Shown in pieces: positions 50,619-58,541 of a stretch of 64,000 bases of DNA. Location: positions 14,996-78,995 of the forward strand of contig CAZIPA010000005.1 of NCBI GenBank assembly GCA_964541085.1, read 5' to 3'. Made by a program: the position numbers and the translations under genes. The notes beneath the pieces were generated by a model. That model worked only from the letters and a program-made list of their open reading frames with translations, ran no database searches and was not told the origin of the DNA. This stretch comes from UBA4644 sp964541085. GTDB taxonomy: Bacteria; Bacillota; Clostridia; Oscillospirales; Butyricicoccaceae. Positions within the stretch are counted from its first letter, which is position 1. Each line of letters starts with the position of its first letter.

Positions 50619-51413
50619 CTAATCGTGGATCGTTTCCAGATATTCCTCCAGACAGAGGCCCGATTGCTGCATTTCCGTTGCCGCATCTATGCCCACATAG
50701 CGATAATGCCAGGGCTCATAGCGGATGCCGGTGATCTCACTTTTTTCCGACGGATACCGGAGAATGAAGCCATACTCCCAGCAATGCTCCAGCAGCCACT
50801 GCTGCTCCGCTGTTTCCTCCTGCTGTTCATCCAGCAGCTGATATGCCAGTGAAACAATGTCCACCGCCAGCCCAGTCTGATGCTCTGAGGTGCCGGGCCG
50901 TGCAACCCATTTTCCGGCCTCTTCTTCTGCCGCAGATGCAGTATATCCAAATGCTGTAAAGGAAGATACCTTTTTATCAAATAATTCCTTTTGCCGGACC
51001 CGTGAGCGGTAGGAGGAACAGATAACCGGCGACAGGCCGGCTTTTTTCATATCGGAAAGCATCGCTTGCAGCGGCTCTGCGATCCGACTGTCCACGGCTT
51101 GTCCGCCATCCAGCAGGGTCAGCTCCGGCAGATAGTCCTCCTCCAGCGGATGTGTCCCGTTGACCAGCAACAGCTGCCAGAGCGCTTCCTCCGGCGGCGC
51201 TTCCGGCTTCGGAGATAACTCGGCCTGCGGAAGCGGCTCTTCCTCCGGCAGCGCTGCTTTTGCAGGCTCCGCAAGCTGCGTCTCTTCGCCGTCCCGGGGC
51301 AGATATCGCTCCGCCAGCAGCAGTCCCACCGCCGCCAGCAAAAGGATGTCCAGCAATATCACCGCTACTGTAATCACGCGGGCACGGCGGCGATGGGTCA
51401 TGAGTTTGTTCAT
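50619..51413 (-). CDS. D-alanyl-D-alanine carboxypeptidase, VanY/DdpX type
   Basis: Zinc peptidase of the VanY (M15B) family acting on peptidoglycan stem peptides. 264 residues: a signal-anchor helix (about 13-35), a Pro/Glu-rich linker to about 80, then the catalytic domain with SSYRSRVRQKELFD, the zinc motif TSEHQTGLAVDI and EPWHYRYVG. GGGAGG precedes ATG 51413. It lies downstream of the two-component genes, separated by an 84-base gap without a clear promoter. Wall trimming is the likely role; there are no vanHAX genes here. Confidence 0.92.
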   Translation of the reverse strand: MNKLMTHRRRARVITVAVILLDILLLAAVGLLLAERYLPRDGEETQLAEPAKAALPEEEPLPQAELSPKPEAPPEEALWQLLLVNGTHPLEEDYLPELTLLDGGQAVDSRIAEPLQAMLSDMKKAGLSPVICSSYRSRVRQKELFDKKVSSFTAFGYTASAAEEEAGKWVARPGTSEHQTGLAVDIVSLAYQLLDEQQEETAEQQWLLEHCWEYGFILRYPSEKSEITGIRYEPWHYRYVGIDAATEMQQSGLCLEEYLETIHD

Positions 51414-51497
51414 GGGTTTTCCTCCCGTCCTGTCTGTTTACAGTTTCAGCATAACAGACGATGTTGGCGGAAAGGCGGCGAAGTTGCGGCAAAGCTG

Positions 51498-52286
51498 TCA
51501 ATTTTTCCGGGCAGAAAGAAAAATCTGGCCGTTTCCGTTCAGTACAGGGGCTGCGCTGTAAATCTCCAGCTCCAGCAGCAGCGAATCATTTCCTCCGGAA
51601 AAGCAGATACGATAGCTGCCCTGCTTGTCGTTGAGGATGGTTTTCTCGCCGGTATCCTTCGCCTCCAGTGCTGCCTGACCGTCAAACAATGCCGTCATCA
51701 TCCGGCACAGGGACTGCCAGAGCTCCGCAGGTTCAACGGTTTCGTCAGTAGCTATCAGCGGAAACAGCAGATACAACGGCGCACCGGTCTGACTGTCCAG
51801 CAGTATACACACCTCTCCCACCATGCAGACCCAGACGGCCAGCTCGGGCTGCTGCTGCAAACAGAGCAGGGATATCTCATCCGTGGCTTCCAGCGGCGGC
51901 GGCTCCAGCCCGCATTCCTCCAGCGTTTGGGACAGTTTTTCCGAAAATTGCAGAAACAGCCGCAGCGCCTCCAGATATTCCAGCTCTCCATCCTCCGGTT
52001 CCCGAAATTGAAAGCTGTAAAGGTCAATTGCTTTCGTGTCCTGTTCCCACAAGACTTTCAGCATCGGTGTCAGGGCCTTCAGCCGTGCTTCGTCCAGCGT
52101 CAGCGACTGTGCGCGATAGGGACTGAGGCTGTCCGCAGGCAGGTGCTCTCCCGCAGACAGAATATTCTCCCGTTCCTGCGCCAGCAGCCATTCCGGCAGC
52201 AGCATTCCCGCACCGATGATGCAGGCCGCCAGCGCCAGTGTCAGCAGCAGCGCCGGAAGGCGGAGTTTTGCGTTATGCCTCTGCAT
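51498..52286 (-). CDS. Putative lipoprotein of unknown function
   Basis: 262 residues. The N-terminus MQRHNAKLRLPALLLTLALAAC ends in a lipobox-like LAAC at Cys22, though the hydrophobic stretch goes on, so a plain membrane anchor is possible. The rest is a beta-rich soluble domain with many Leu, Glu and Gln residues and a C-terminal SYRICFSGGNDSLLLELEI. No family recognised. GGAGG lies nine bases before ATG 52286, and the start overlaps the sensor kinase stop by 14 bases, so it is made with the two-component system and may be an extracytoplasmic partner, similar in position to YycH/I-type accessory proteins. Confidence 0.75.
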   Translation of the reverse strand: MQRHNAKLRLPALLLTLALAACIIGAGMLLPEWLLAQERENILSAGEHLPADSLSPYRAQSLTLDEARLKALTPMLKVLWEQDTKAIDLYSFQFREPEDGELEYLEALRLFLQFSEKLSQTLEECGLEPPPLEATDEISLLCLQQQPELAVWVCMVGEVCILLDSQTGAPLYLLFPLIATDETVEPAELWQSLCRMMTALFDGQAALEAKDTGEKTILNDKQGSYRICFSGGNDSLLLELEIYSAAPVLNGNGQIFLSARKN

Positions 52287-53679
52287 TATGCTGCACCTCC
52301 ATTTCCAGACGAACCGTGACGCTTGTGCCCTCGCCGGGGGCACTTTCATATTCCAGTGCGGTATGATGGATCCGTGCGATCCGGCTGCAAAGGGCCAGCC
52401 CCAGACCTGCGCCGTGCTCCTTTCGGGAACGGGATTTATCCACCATATAAAAGGGCTCACAAATGCGCCGCAGCTCTTCCAGTGGGATCCCACGACCCCG
52501 ATCCGCAACGGTAATCACATACTGTCCCGCCTGAGAAGCTCCGCACAATGTGATCTGATCCGTGCCGGATTTCATGGCGTTGTCCAGCAGATTCAGCAGC
52601 AGCGTTTTCATCAGATCCCATTCTGCCCGGGCCCAGCCCTCCTCTGCCTGTATCTGCAGGGCGATGCCCCGCTTTTCCGCTGCCGGACGAAGGGTTTCCC
52701 CCGCATCCCGCAGCAGTCCGGAAAGCTCGGTCTGCTCCAGCAGAAACTCCCGTCGATCCAGATTGAGCAAATCCATCAGCTTGAAGGACAGCGCCTCCAG
52801 CCGCATAGCCTCATTGAGAATATAGCCAGCCGCCTGTTTCTGTTCCTCCGGCGGAAGCTCCTTTTGATAGAGGGTGTCGGCATAGCCGATGATGGAGGTC
52901 ATGGGCGTTTTCAGCTCGTGGGCAAAGCTGGCTGTGAACAGCTCCTGCCGCCGGGCGCTTTCCTCCAGCTGGGAAACGGTTTCCTCCATGGCCGCTGCCA
53001 TTTGATTGTAGGTGTCCGCCAGCTGCCGCATTTCATCCCGTCCGCCCACCTGTGCCCGTGCCTTCCAGTCTCCCTGCGCAAGGGCGCGGCTGGTCTTTTG
53101 CAGACTGCGAATGGGCCGGGTCATCGCCCAGGACAACAGCAGCGCTGCCAGTGTCCCTGCCGCCAGCACCAGCGCATAGATTCGGCGGCAAGCTGCCTTC
53201 AGAGCCTCTGCTTCGGAAAATACAGCGGAAATGTCCCGCAGCGTGACCAGCACCAGCGTCTGGCCGCTTTGGGTAAACAGGCTTTCCGTCTGCAAAAACG
53301 CGGTGTCCTCCCGCTGCCAGACAAACCAGCAAAGACTCCCCTCCTCCGGCTGCGGCAGCGGCGCGTCCTCCGGCAGGTCTGTATAGTAGCATTCTCCCTG
53401 CACATTGCCCAGCTGCATGGCGCTTTCCTCCGCCATCAGCGCCTCTGCCTTTTCGCCGATGACCTCCAGCTCCCGCCGGGTGATGGTTTTGCTGTCCGCC
53501 GCGCTGAGCACAGAGGCCCGAATGGTATATTCCACCAACTGATGCCGGGTGAGCGCTCCCTCCTGTTCCCGGGAAAATGCCTGCTCCATACTGGTGCTGA
53601 CAGCCATACATTCCACCGCGGTCACAGCCCCGGTCAAAATCAGCAGAATGGAGAAAAACAGCTTTTGAAAATAATTCAC
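52273..53679 (-). CDS. Sensor histidine kinase
   Basis: 468 residues. Membrane helix 1 at about 7-24, extracytoplasmic sensor domain 25-165, helix 2 at 168-186, HAMP 187-240, HisKA with His254 in FAHELKTPMTSIIGYAD, and the HATPase domain with N box NLLDNAMKSG, G1 DRGRGIP and G2 GAGLGLAL. It overlaps the response regulator by four bases. The signal is unknown; the neighbours (VanY-type carboxypeptidase, lipoprotein) suggest envelope sensing. Confidence 0.95.
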   Translation of the reverse strand: MNYFQKLFFSILLILTGAVTAVECMAVSTSMEQAFSREQEGALTRHQLVEYTIRASVLSAADSKTITRRELEVIGEKAEALMAEESAMQLGNVQGECYYTDLPEDAPLPQPEEGSLCWFVWQREDTAFLQTESLFTQSGQTLVLVTLRDISAVFSEAEALKAACRRIYALVLAAGTLAALLLSWAMTRPIRSLQKTSRALAQGDWKARAQVGGRDEMRQLADTYNQMAAAMEETVSQLEESARRQELFTASFAHELKTPMTSIIGYADTLYQKELPPEEQKQAAGYILNEAMRLEALSFKLMDLLNLDRREFLLEQTELSGLLRDAGETLRPAAEKRGIALQIQAEEGWARAEWDLMKTLLLNLLDNAMKSGTDQITLCGASQAGQYVITVADRGRGIPLEELRRICEPFYMVDKSRSRKEHGAGLGLALCSRIARIHHTALEYESAPGEGTSVTVRLEMEVQHNAEA

Positions 53680-54335
53680 CGTCTCGCCTCCAGACGATAG
53701 CCGATGCGGTAAACTGTTTGAATGGCATCATTCCAGCCCAGCTTTTTCCGCAGCCGCTGTATGTGAGAATCCAGCGTTCTGGTTTCGCCGGTATACTCCT
53801 CCTGCCACACGGTCTCATAAAGAAAGGCCCGGCTCAGCGCCACATTTTTATGCTGCACCAGCGTCAGCAGCAGGTCAAACTCCTTCACCGTCAGCTCCAC
53901 GGCACAGCCATCCCGCCAGACCTGACGGGATTCCGGATCCATGCGCACACCGTTCAGCTCCACAGGCAGCTGCCTTCTGCCGCTGCGCCGCAGGACGGAT
54001 TCAACCCGGGCCAGCAATTCGCCGATCTGAAAGGGCTTGCACAGATAATCATCCGCACCCATCCGCAAGCCCCGAATCCGATCCTGTACCTGTACCATGG
54101 CGGAGATTACAATGGTGGGAATCTCCAGCGGACGGATGTACTCCAGCAGCTCATAGCCGCTGATTTCCGGCAGCATCAGATCCAGCAGCACCAGCTGATA
54201 TTGTCCCTGCTCCAGCAGGTCTGCCCCCGCTTTTCCGTCCAGCGCACAATCACACTGAAAGCCCTCCGCCGTCAGCGTACTGCGGATGAGATGATTGATG
54301 GCCGGGTCGTCTTCCACGATCAATACTTTTTTCAT
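53676..54335 (-). CDS. OmpR-family response regulator
   Basis: 219 residues from the ATG at 54335 (GGGGGA six bases before; an in-frame GTG lies two codons upstream). Receiver domain with acidic pair 9-10, phosphoacceptor Asp52 in LLDLMLPEISG, and Lys in CKPF. C-terminal winged helix with LTVKEFDLLLTLVQHKN and TLDSHIQRLRKKLG. A direct repeat of CACAA, spaced 11 bp, lies just upstream of its -10 and fits autoregulation. Confidence 0.96.
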   Translation of the reverse strand: MKKVLIVEDDPAINHLIRSTLTAEGFQCDCALDGKAGADLLEQGQYQLVLLDLMLPEISGYELLEYIRPLEIPTIVISAMVQVQDRIRGLRMGADDYLCKPFQIGELLARVESVLRRSGRRQLPVELNGVRMDPESRQVWRDGCAVELTVKEFDLLLTLVQHKNVALSRAFLYETVWQEEYTGETRTLDSHIQRLRKKLGWNDAIQTVYRIGYRLEARR

Positions 54336-54358
54336 TTTCACTCCCCCAGACTTTCTTT

Positions 54359-54390
54359 ATTGTAGCACAAAATTGTGCCGGAGTTGTGAC
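54359..54390 (-). promoter_or_regulatory. Response regulator promoter with an 11-bp-spaced direct repeat
   Basis: Minus strand -10 TACAAT at 54359-54364. At the -35 position there is no TTGACA; instead CACAA occurs twice (54388-54384 and 54377-54373), spaced 11 bp, and GCACAATTTTGTGC forms a 14-bp palindrome. Direct repeats with one-turn spacing at -35 are typical OmpR-family activator sites. Confidence 0.55.
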
Positions 54391-54402
54391 TTTTTTCCGG
54401 AA

Positions 54403-54433
54403 GAAAAACGGCGGACACATTGCTGCGCCGCCG
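54403..54433 (-). terminator. Rho-independent terminator after the DUF3841 gene
   Basis: Minus strand CGGCGG, 13-base loop, CCGCCG, then TTTTTC, directly downstream of the stop at 54439. Confidence 0.75.
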
Positions 54434-54438
54434 AAGTA

Positions 54439-55056
54439 TTAGTTCTGTTCGTTCTGTTCCAGCGCCAGAAGGTCCTCACCGGGACGGACAATGCGCCGAA
54501 TCCATTCCTTTCGTATCTCCCAGATGTTTCCGCACACATTGAAAATCGTCCAGTTGTCGATCTCAAAGACCCGTTTCCAGCTTTCCCGGATGCGCTGTTC
54601 TTCCTGAGGATACTGTCCCCGCCAACGCCCCTGCATGATCTCAAAGCCGCTGGCAATGCCCATTGCCCGAAGATGAGCCTGATAATCCTTTCTGTCGGCC
54701 TCGTCTCTGGGAATGTAGATGCGGTTCAGCACATAATCCCATTTTCCTTCGTCAAAATAGATGACCTTGTCCCGGGGAACCTCCAGCACATAGACCACCG
54801 TGCCTTCAATGGGACGAAGGCAGTTTTCCACGCTGATGGAGCACCAGATGGAAGCCTGCACATCCGATGGTCGGGGCACCCGCAGGGAGGCTTCCTCGGT
54901 AAACCAGTCATAGCTTTCCAGATAATGCTCGGCCATATCGCCAAAGTGCAGCCGGACATAGGTGCGGCTGTTGACAATGCGGCCATCCCGCTCCAGCTGG
55001 GCCAGCGTTTTTTCATTTTGTCGGGTGTACAGACGGACGGTTGTCTGGTTGTCCAT
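54439..55056 (-). CDS. DUF3841 protein
   Basis: 205 residues of the DUF3841 family (unknown function). Begins MDNQTTVRLYTRQNEKTL, followed by MAEHYLESYDWFTEEA and a domain with VVYVLEVPRDKVIYFDEGKWDYVLNR (read as VVYVLEVP and YFDEGKWDYVLN). Many Trp, Tyr and acidic residues; no signal peptide or membrane helix. GGAGGAGG precedes ATG 55056. It follows the SGNH hydrolase gene by 19 bp, so the two are probably made together. Confidence 0.78.
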   Translation of the reverse strand: MDNQTTVRLYTRQNEKTLAQLERDGRIVNSRTYVRLHFGDMAEHYLESYDWFTEEASLRVPRPSDVQASIWCSISVENCLRPIEGTVVYVLEVPRDKVIYFDEGKWDYVLNRIYIPRDEADRKDYQAHLRAMGIASGFEIMQGRWRGQYPQEEQRIRESWKRVFEIDNWTIFNVCGNIWEIRKEWIRRIVRPGEDLLALEQNEQN

Positions 55057-55075
55057 TTTTGCCTCCTCCGGCTGT

Positions 55076-55696
55076 TCAGCGAAGGCAGGGCGCAATCATG
55101 GCATAGGCCAGCTCGGCAATCATGTCTGTGGCTGCCGGACTGTAGTGCCGTCTCGGCGTCTGCTTTTCGTTGAAAAACCGCTCCGGCTGACCGTAAAAGC
55201 TGCTGTAGGTATCCAGCAGCGGCACATGATGCTCCATGCACAAGCCCGCAAGGGCGCTGTTCCACCGGGGCAACAGCTGCTGACCTTCTATGCCGCAATA
55301 ATCCTCGGAAAACCACGGCAGCAGCAGACACATAGGCTGCACGCCATTTTCATAGCAGCGGGCAAACAGCTGTTCCATATCCCGAAGATAGGGCGCAAGC
55401 TGCGGAGCGGGCTTGTTGATGCAGTTGGTGCCGAAGCCCAGAATGCAGATATCGGCATGATTGTCCGTCACCTGGTTGGTAAAATGCTCCAGCGCAAAAT
55501 CGGTTCTGGTGTCGGGAAAGCCGCAGTTCAGCACCCGCACATTGGAAAAGCCGTTCTGCAAAAACAGCTGCTGAAGGCGATGGGGATAAGACAGCTCCTC
55601 TGGGCCGTCCTGCTGCAAATCGCCCAGATAATATTTCGTGTTGGAATCGCCATAGCACACAATGGTCAGCGGCGCTTGCCGGGAATATGCTTTCAT
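55076..55696 (-). CDS. SGNH/GDSL-family hydrolase
   Basis: 206-residue serine esterase/lipase-like protein without a signal peptide. Block I is CYGDSNTKYYLGD with nucleophile Ser18, block II Gly in NCGFPD, and block III GFGTNCIN. The C-terminal block, usually DxxH, reads TPRRHYSP: the His is there but the Asp three residues before is Pro, so the triad may be incomplete or use another acid. AAGGAGG precedes ATG 55696. Substrate unknown. Confidence 0.88.
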   Translation of the reverse strand: MKAYSRQAPLTIVCYGDSNTKYYLGDLQQDGPEELSYPHRLQQLFLQNGFSNVRVLNCGFPDTRTDFALEHFTNQVTDNHADICILGFGTNCINKPAPQLAPYLRDMEQLFARCYENGVQPMCLLLPWFSEDYCGIEGQQLLPRWNSALAGLCMEHHVPLLDTYSSFYGQPERFFNEKQTPRRHYSPAATDMIAELAYAMIAPCLR

Positions 55697-55727
55697 AAAA
55701 ATTCCTCCTTGCACACAGGTGCGCACA

Positions 55728-55761
55728 GATACAGAAAGGGCGGCGCATTCACGCCGCCCTT
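55728..55761 (-). terminator. Rho-independent terminator after pckG
   Basis: 10-bp stem AAGGGCGGCG with CGCCGCCCTT around a 6-base loop, then TTTCTGTAT on the minus strand. The T-tract is imperfect. It separates the PEP carboxykinase gene from the hydrolase gene. Confidence 0.7.
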
Positions 55762-55771
55762 GGACAGTTGC

Positions 55772-57559
55772 TTATTTCAGGTTGTTTTCCAGCGTGACCA
55801 GATTGTCCCGCAGCTCACGGGGCAGACGATCGCCGATGGTGCCGTAGAATTCCTCGATGCTGGGCAGGTCGGCTCTCCAGGCTTCCTTGTCGATGGTCAG
55901 CAGCTCACGCAGCGCGAAGATATCGAACTTGCGGGCGGGAGAAATGTCGTAGTTCAGATCCTCCAGGCAGATATCCTCGGCCTTGGGCACATAACCGATG
56001 GCCGTTTCTTCTGCATCCACAGTACCCTCGCAGCGCTTGATGATCCACTCCAGAACACGGAAGTTGTCGCCGAAGCCGGGCCACATGAAGTCGCCTTCCG
56101 CATCGGTACGGAACCAGTTCACATGGAAGATCTTGGGCGCATTGGACATCTTCTTGCCCATGTCGATCCAGTGCTGGAAATAATCGCCCACATGATAGCC
56201 GATGAAGGGACGCATGGCCATGGGGTCACGACGGACAACACCCACAGCACCGGTGGCGGCGGCAGTGGTCTCAGAGGCCATGATGGAGCCGACGAACACG
56301 CCGTGATCCCAGTCACGGGACTGATACACCAGCGGTGCGCACTTGGCACGGCGGCCGCCGAAGATGATGGCAGACAGAGGCACGCCATCGGGATCTTCCC
56401 AGTTGTCTGCGATGCAGGGGCAGTTTTTGGCGGGGGCGGTAAAGCGGGAGTTGGGATGAGCGATCTTGGTGTTGGCGCTGTAATCATGGGGCTCGCCAGT
56501 CCAGTCCAGCAGACCTGCGGGAGGCTGCTTGGAGAGGCCCTCCCACCAGACGGTCTTGTCCTGGGGATTCAGAGCCACATTGGTAAAGATGGTATCACGA
56601 TGGGTACAGGCCAGAGCGTTGGGGTTGCTGTGGGCATTGGTGCCGGGAGCCACGCCGAAGAAGCCGGCCTCGGGGTTCACGGCATACAGACGGCCGTCCT
56701 TGCCGACACGCAGCCAGGCGATATCGTCGCCCAGCGTCCAGACATGATAGCCCTTCTTGGCATAATAATCCGGGGGGAACATCATGGCCAGGTTGGTCTT
56801 GCCGCAGGCAGAGGGGAAGGCGGCAGCCACATAGCGCTTCTTTCCGTCGGGATATTCAATGCAGAGGATGAGCATATGCTCGGCCATCCAGCCCTCGTTC
56901 TTGCCCTGGAAGGAGGCAATGCGCAGAGCGAAGCACTTCTTGCCCAGCAGCACATTTCCGCCGTAACCGGAGTTGACAGACCAGATCGCATTGTCCTCGG
57001 GGAATTGCAGAATATAACGCTTGTCCGCATCCAGCGTGCACTTGCCGTGGAAGCCACGAACGAAGTCTTCAGAATCGCCCAGCTTGTCCATAACGGCCTG
57101 ACCGACGCGAGTCATGATCGCCATGCTCACCACCACATAGATGGAGTCGGTGATCTCAATGCCCACCTTGGCAAAGCGGGAGGCCACAGGGCCCATGCAG
57201 AAGGGGATCACATACATGGTACGGCCCTTCATGGAGCCGCGCAGCACATCAGAAGCAACCCGATAGCCCTCCTGGGGGTCCATCCAGTTGTTGGTGGGGC
57301 CACAGTCCGCCTGATTGCGGGTGCAGATAAAGGTGCGGCCTTCCACGCGGGCCACATCGTTCAGCGCGGAACGATGATAATAGCAGCCCGGCAGCTTCTC
57401 TTCGTTCAGCTTAATCAGCTCTCCGGTGGCCATAGCCTCCCGGCGCAGACCTTCCAGCTGCTCCTCGCTGCCGTCAATCCAGACGACCTGATCGGGGCAA
57501 GCCAGCTTTTCAGCGTCCTGAACAAACTGCAGGACGGCTTTGTTCGTGGTCAAGGACAT
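55772..57559 (-). CDS. pckG: Phosphoenolpyruvate carboxykinase (GTP)
   Basis: GTP-dependent interconversion of oxaloacetate and PEP. 595 residues of the GTP-type family (ATP-type enzymes differ). P-loop FPSACGKTNLAMMFPP, GDDIAWLRV, FGVAPGTN, the substrate-binding RRDPMAMRPFIGYHVGDY and a C-terminal NWFR. GGAGGG precedes ATG 57559. It has its own promoter and terminator. In fermentative Clostridia the enzyme often fixes CO2 into oxaloacetate for succinate or propionate formation; direction here is inferred. Confidence 0.97.
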   Translation of the reverse strand: MSLTTNKAVLQFVQDAEKLACPDQVVWIDGSEEQLEGLRREAMATGELIKLNEEKLPGCYYHRSALNDVARVEGRTFICTRNQADCGPTNNWMDPQEGYRVASDVLRGSMKGRTMYVIPFCMGPVASRFAKVGIEITDSIYVVVSMAIMTRVGQAVMDKLGDSEDFVRGFHGKCTLDADKRYILQFPEDNAIWSVNSGYGGNVLLGKKCFALRIASFQGKNEGWMAEHMLILCIEYPDGKKRYVAAAFPSACGKTNLAMMFPPDYYAKKGYHVWTLGDDIAWLRVGKDGRLYAVNPEAGFFGVAPGTNAHSNPNALACTHRDTIFTNVALNPQDKTVWWEGLSKQPPAGLLDWTGEPHDYSANTKIAHPNSRFTAPAKNCPCIADNWEDPDGVPLSAIIFGGRRAKCAPLVYQSRDWDHGVFVGSIMASETTAAATGAVGVVRRDPMAMRPFIGYHVGDYFQHWIDMGKKMSNAPKIFHVNWFRTDAEGDFMWPGFGDNFRVLEWIIKRCEGTVDAEETAIGYVPKAEDICLEDLNYDISPARKFDIFALRELLTIDKEAWRADLPSIEEFYGTIGDRLPRELRDNLVTLENNLK

Positions 57560-57613
57560 AATTTTATTCCCTCCAAATAATCTTTGGTATGCTTATCAAA
57601 ACACGCAACCTTG

Positions 57614-57642
57614 ATTGTAACGGATTTCCGATTTTTTAGCAA
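57614..57642 (-). promoter_or_regulatory. Sigma-A-type promoter of pckG
   Basis: Minus strand TTGCTA, 17-base spacer, TACAAT, starting right after the rsmA stop codon. Confidence 0.65.
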
Positions 57643-58530
57643 TCAATATTTTGCCGAGATTCCATCGTTTTTTACGAAATAATTGTGCATTTTGACAGCG
57701 AGTTCTTGGAATTGACGCAAATCCAGTGATTCGCCACGAATATTTTCGGAAATTCCCATGTTTTTCAGGAGTTCGACGGCATCTTCCCGGGAAATCTGCT
57801 TTCCATATTCCATACAGATTCCGTTGACAAGAGTTTTTCTGCGGTTGGCAAAGCCCGCCCGGATGGCCCGAAAGACCTCCTGACCGGTGACTTCCTCCGG
57901 CTGCGAAGTATGTCTGTCCAGCCGCAGCACCACGGAATCCACCTTGGGCTGAGGAATAAAGCGGTCCCGGGGAACGGAAAGGATCACCTTCGGTGTCGCG
58001 TAATAGGCTGTCTGCACGGAAAAGGCGCAGTACTCCTTCTCCCCTGCCCGGGCGCAGATTCGCTGGGCGGCCTCCTTCTGCACCATCACCACCACCCGCT
58101 GAAAGCAGCCGCTCTCCAGCAGCGCCGCAATGGCCGGGGAGGTGATGTAATAGGGCAGATTGGCACAGGCGATCACCGGGCCCCCGTCAAACTGTTCCCG
58201 GCACAGAGCGGGAATATCCGTTTTCAGCACATCCCCCTGCACCAGCGAAAAATTGTCAAACTCTGCCATGGTCTCCCGGAGGATCTCCGGAAGCCTGCGA
58301 TCCAGCTCCACTGCTGCCACCTTTTTGGCCCGTTTGCAAAGCTCCCGGCTCAGAGCGCCGATTCCCGGACCGATCTCCACCACATTGGTTTCCGGCGTCA
58401 GATCAGAGAGCTCTGCGATTTTATCGGGAATGCTGTCATCACAGAGAAAGTTCTGCCCAAGCTCCCGGGAAAAGCGAAAGCCATGCCGCAGCAAAAGCTG
58501 CCCGATGTCATTGGGATCACAAAGATTCAT
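57643..58530 (-). CDS. rsmA: 16S rRNA (adenine-1518/1519-N6)-dimethyltransferase RsmA/KsgA
   Basis: Dimethylates A1518 and A1519 of 16S rRNA late in 30S assembly. 295 residues: LGQNFLCDDSIPDKIAEL, SAM motif VVEIGPGIGALSREL, and the catalytic NLPYYITSPAI, then PKVDSVVLRL and FANRRKTLVNG. AAGGAGG precedes ATG 58530. It follows the GTPase-NYN gene by 11 bp and probably shares its transcript, grouping two ribosome-directed functions. Confidence 0.97.
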   Translation of the reverse strand: MNLCDPNDIGQLLLRHGFRFSRELGQNFLCDDSIPDKIAELSDLTPETNVVEIGPGIGALSRELCKRAKKVAAVELDRRLPEILRETMAEFDNFSLVQGDVLKTDIPALCREQFDGGPVIACANLPYYITSPAIAALLESGCFQRVVVMVQKEAAQRICARAGEKEYCAFSVQTAYYATPKVILSVPRDRFIPQPKVDSVVLRLDRHTSQPEEVTGQEVFRAIRAGFANRRKTLVNGICMEYGKQISREDAVELLKNMGISENIRGESLDLRQFQELAVKMHNYFVKNDGISAKY

Positions 58531-58541
58531 ACCTGTCCTCC

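Noticed and set aside
50619..51413. Part of a vancomycin resistance cluster.
   Set aside because: VanY-type peptidases are common wall enzymes; no vanH, vanA/B ligase or vanX gene is present although a two-component system is adjacent.
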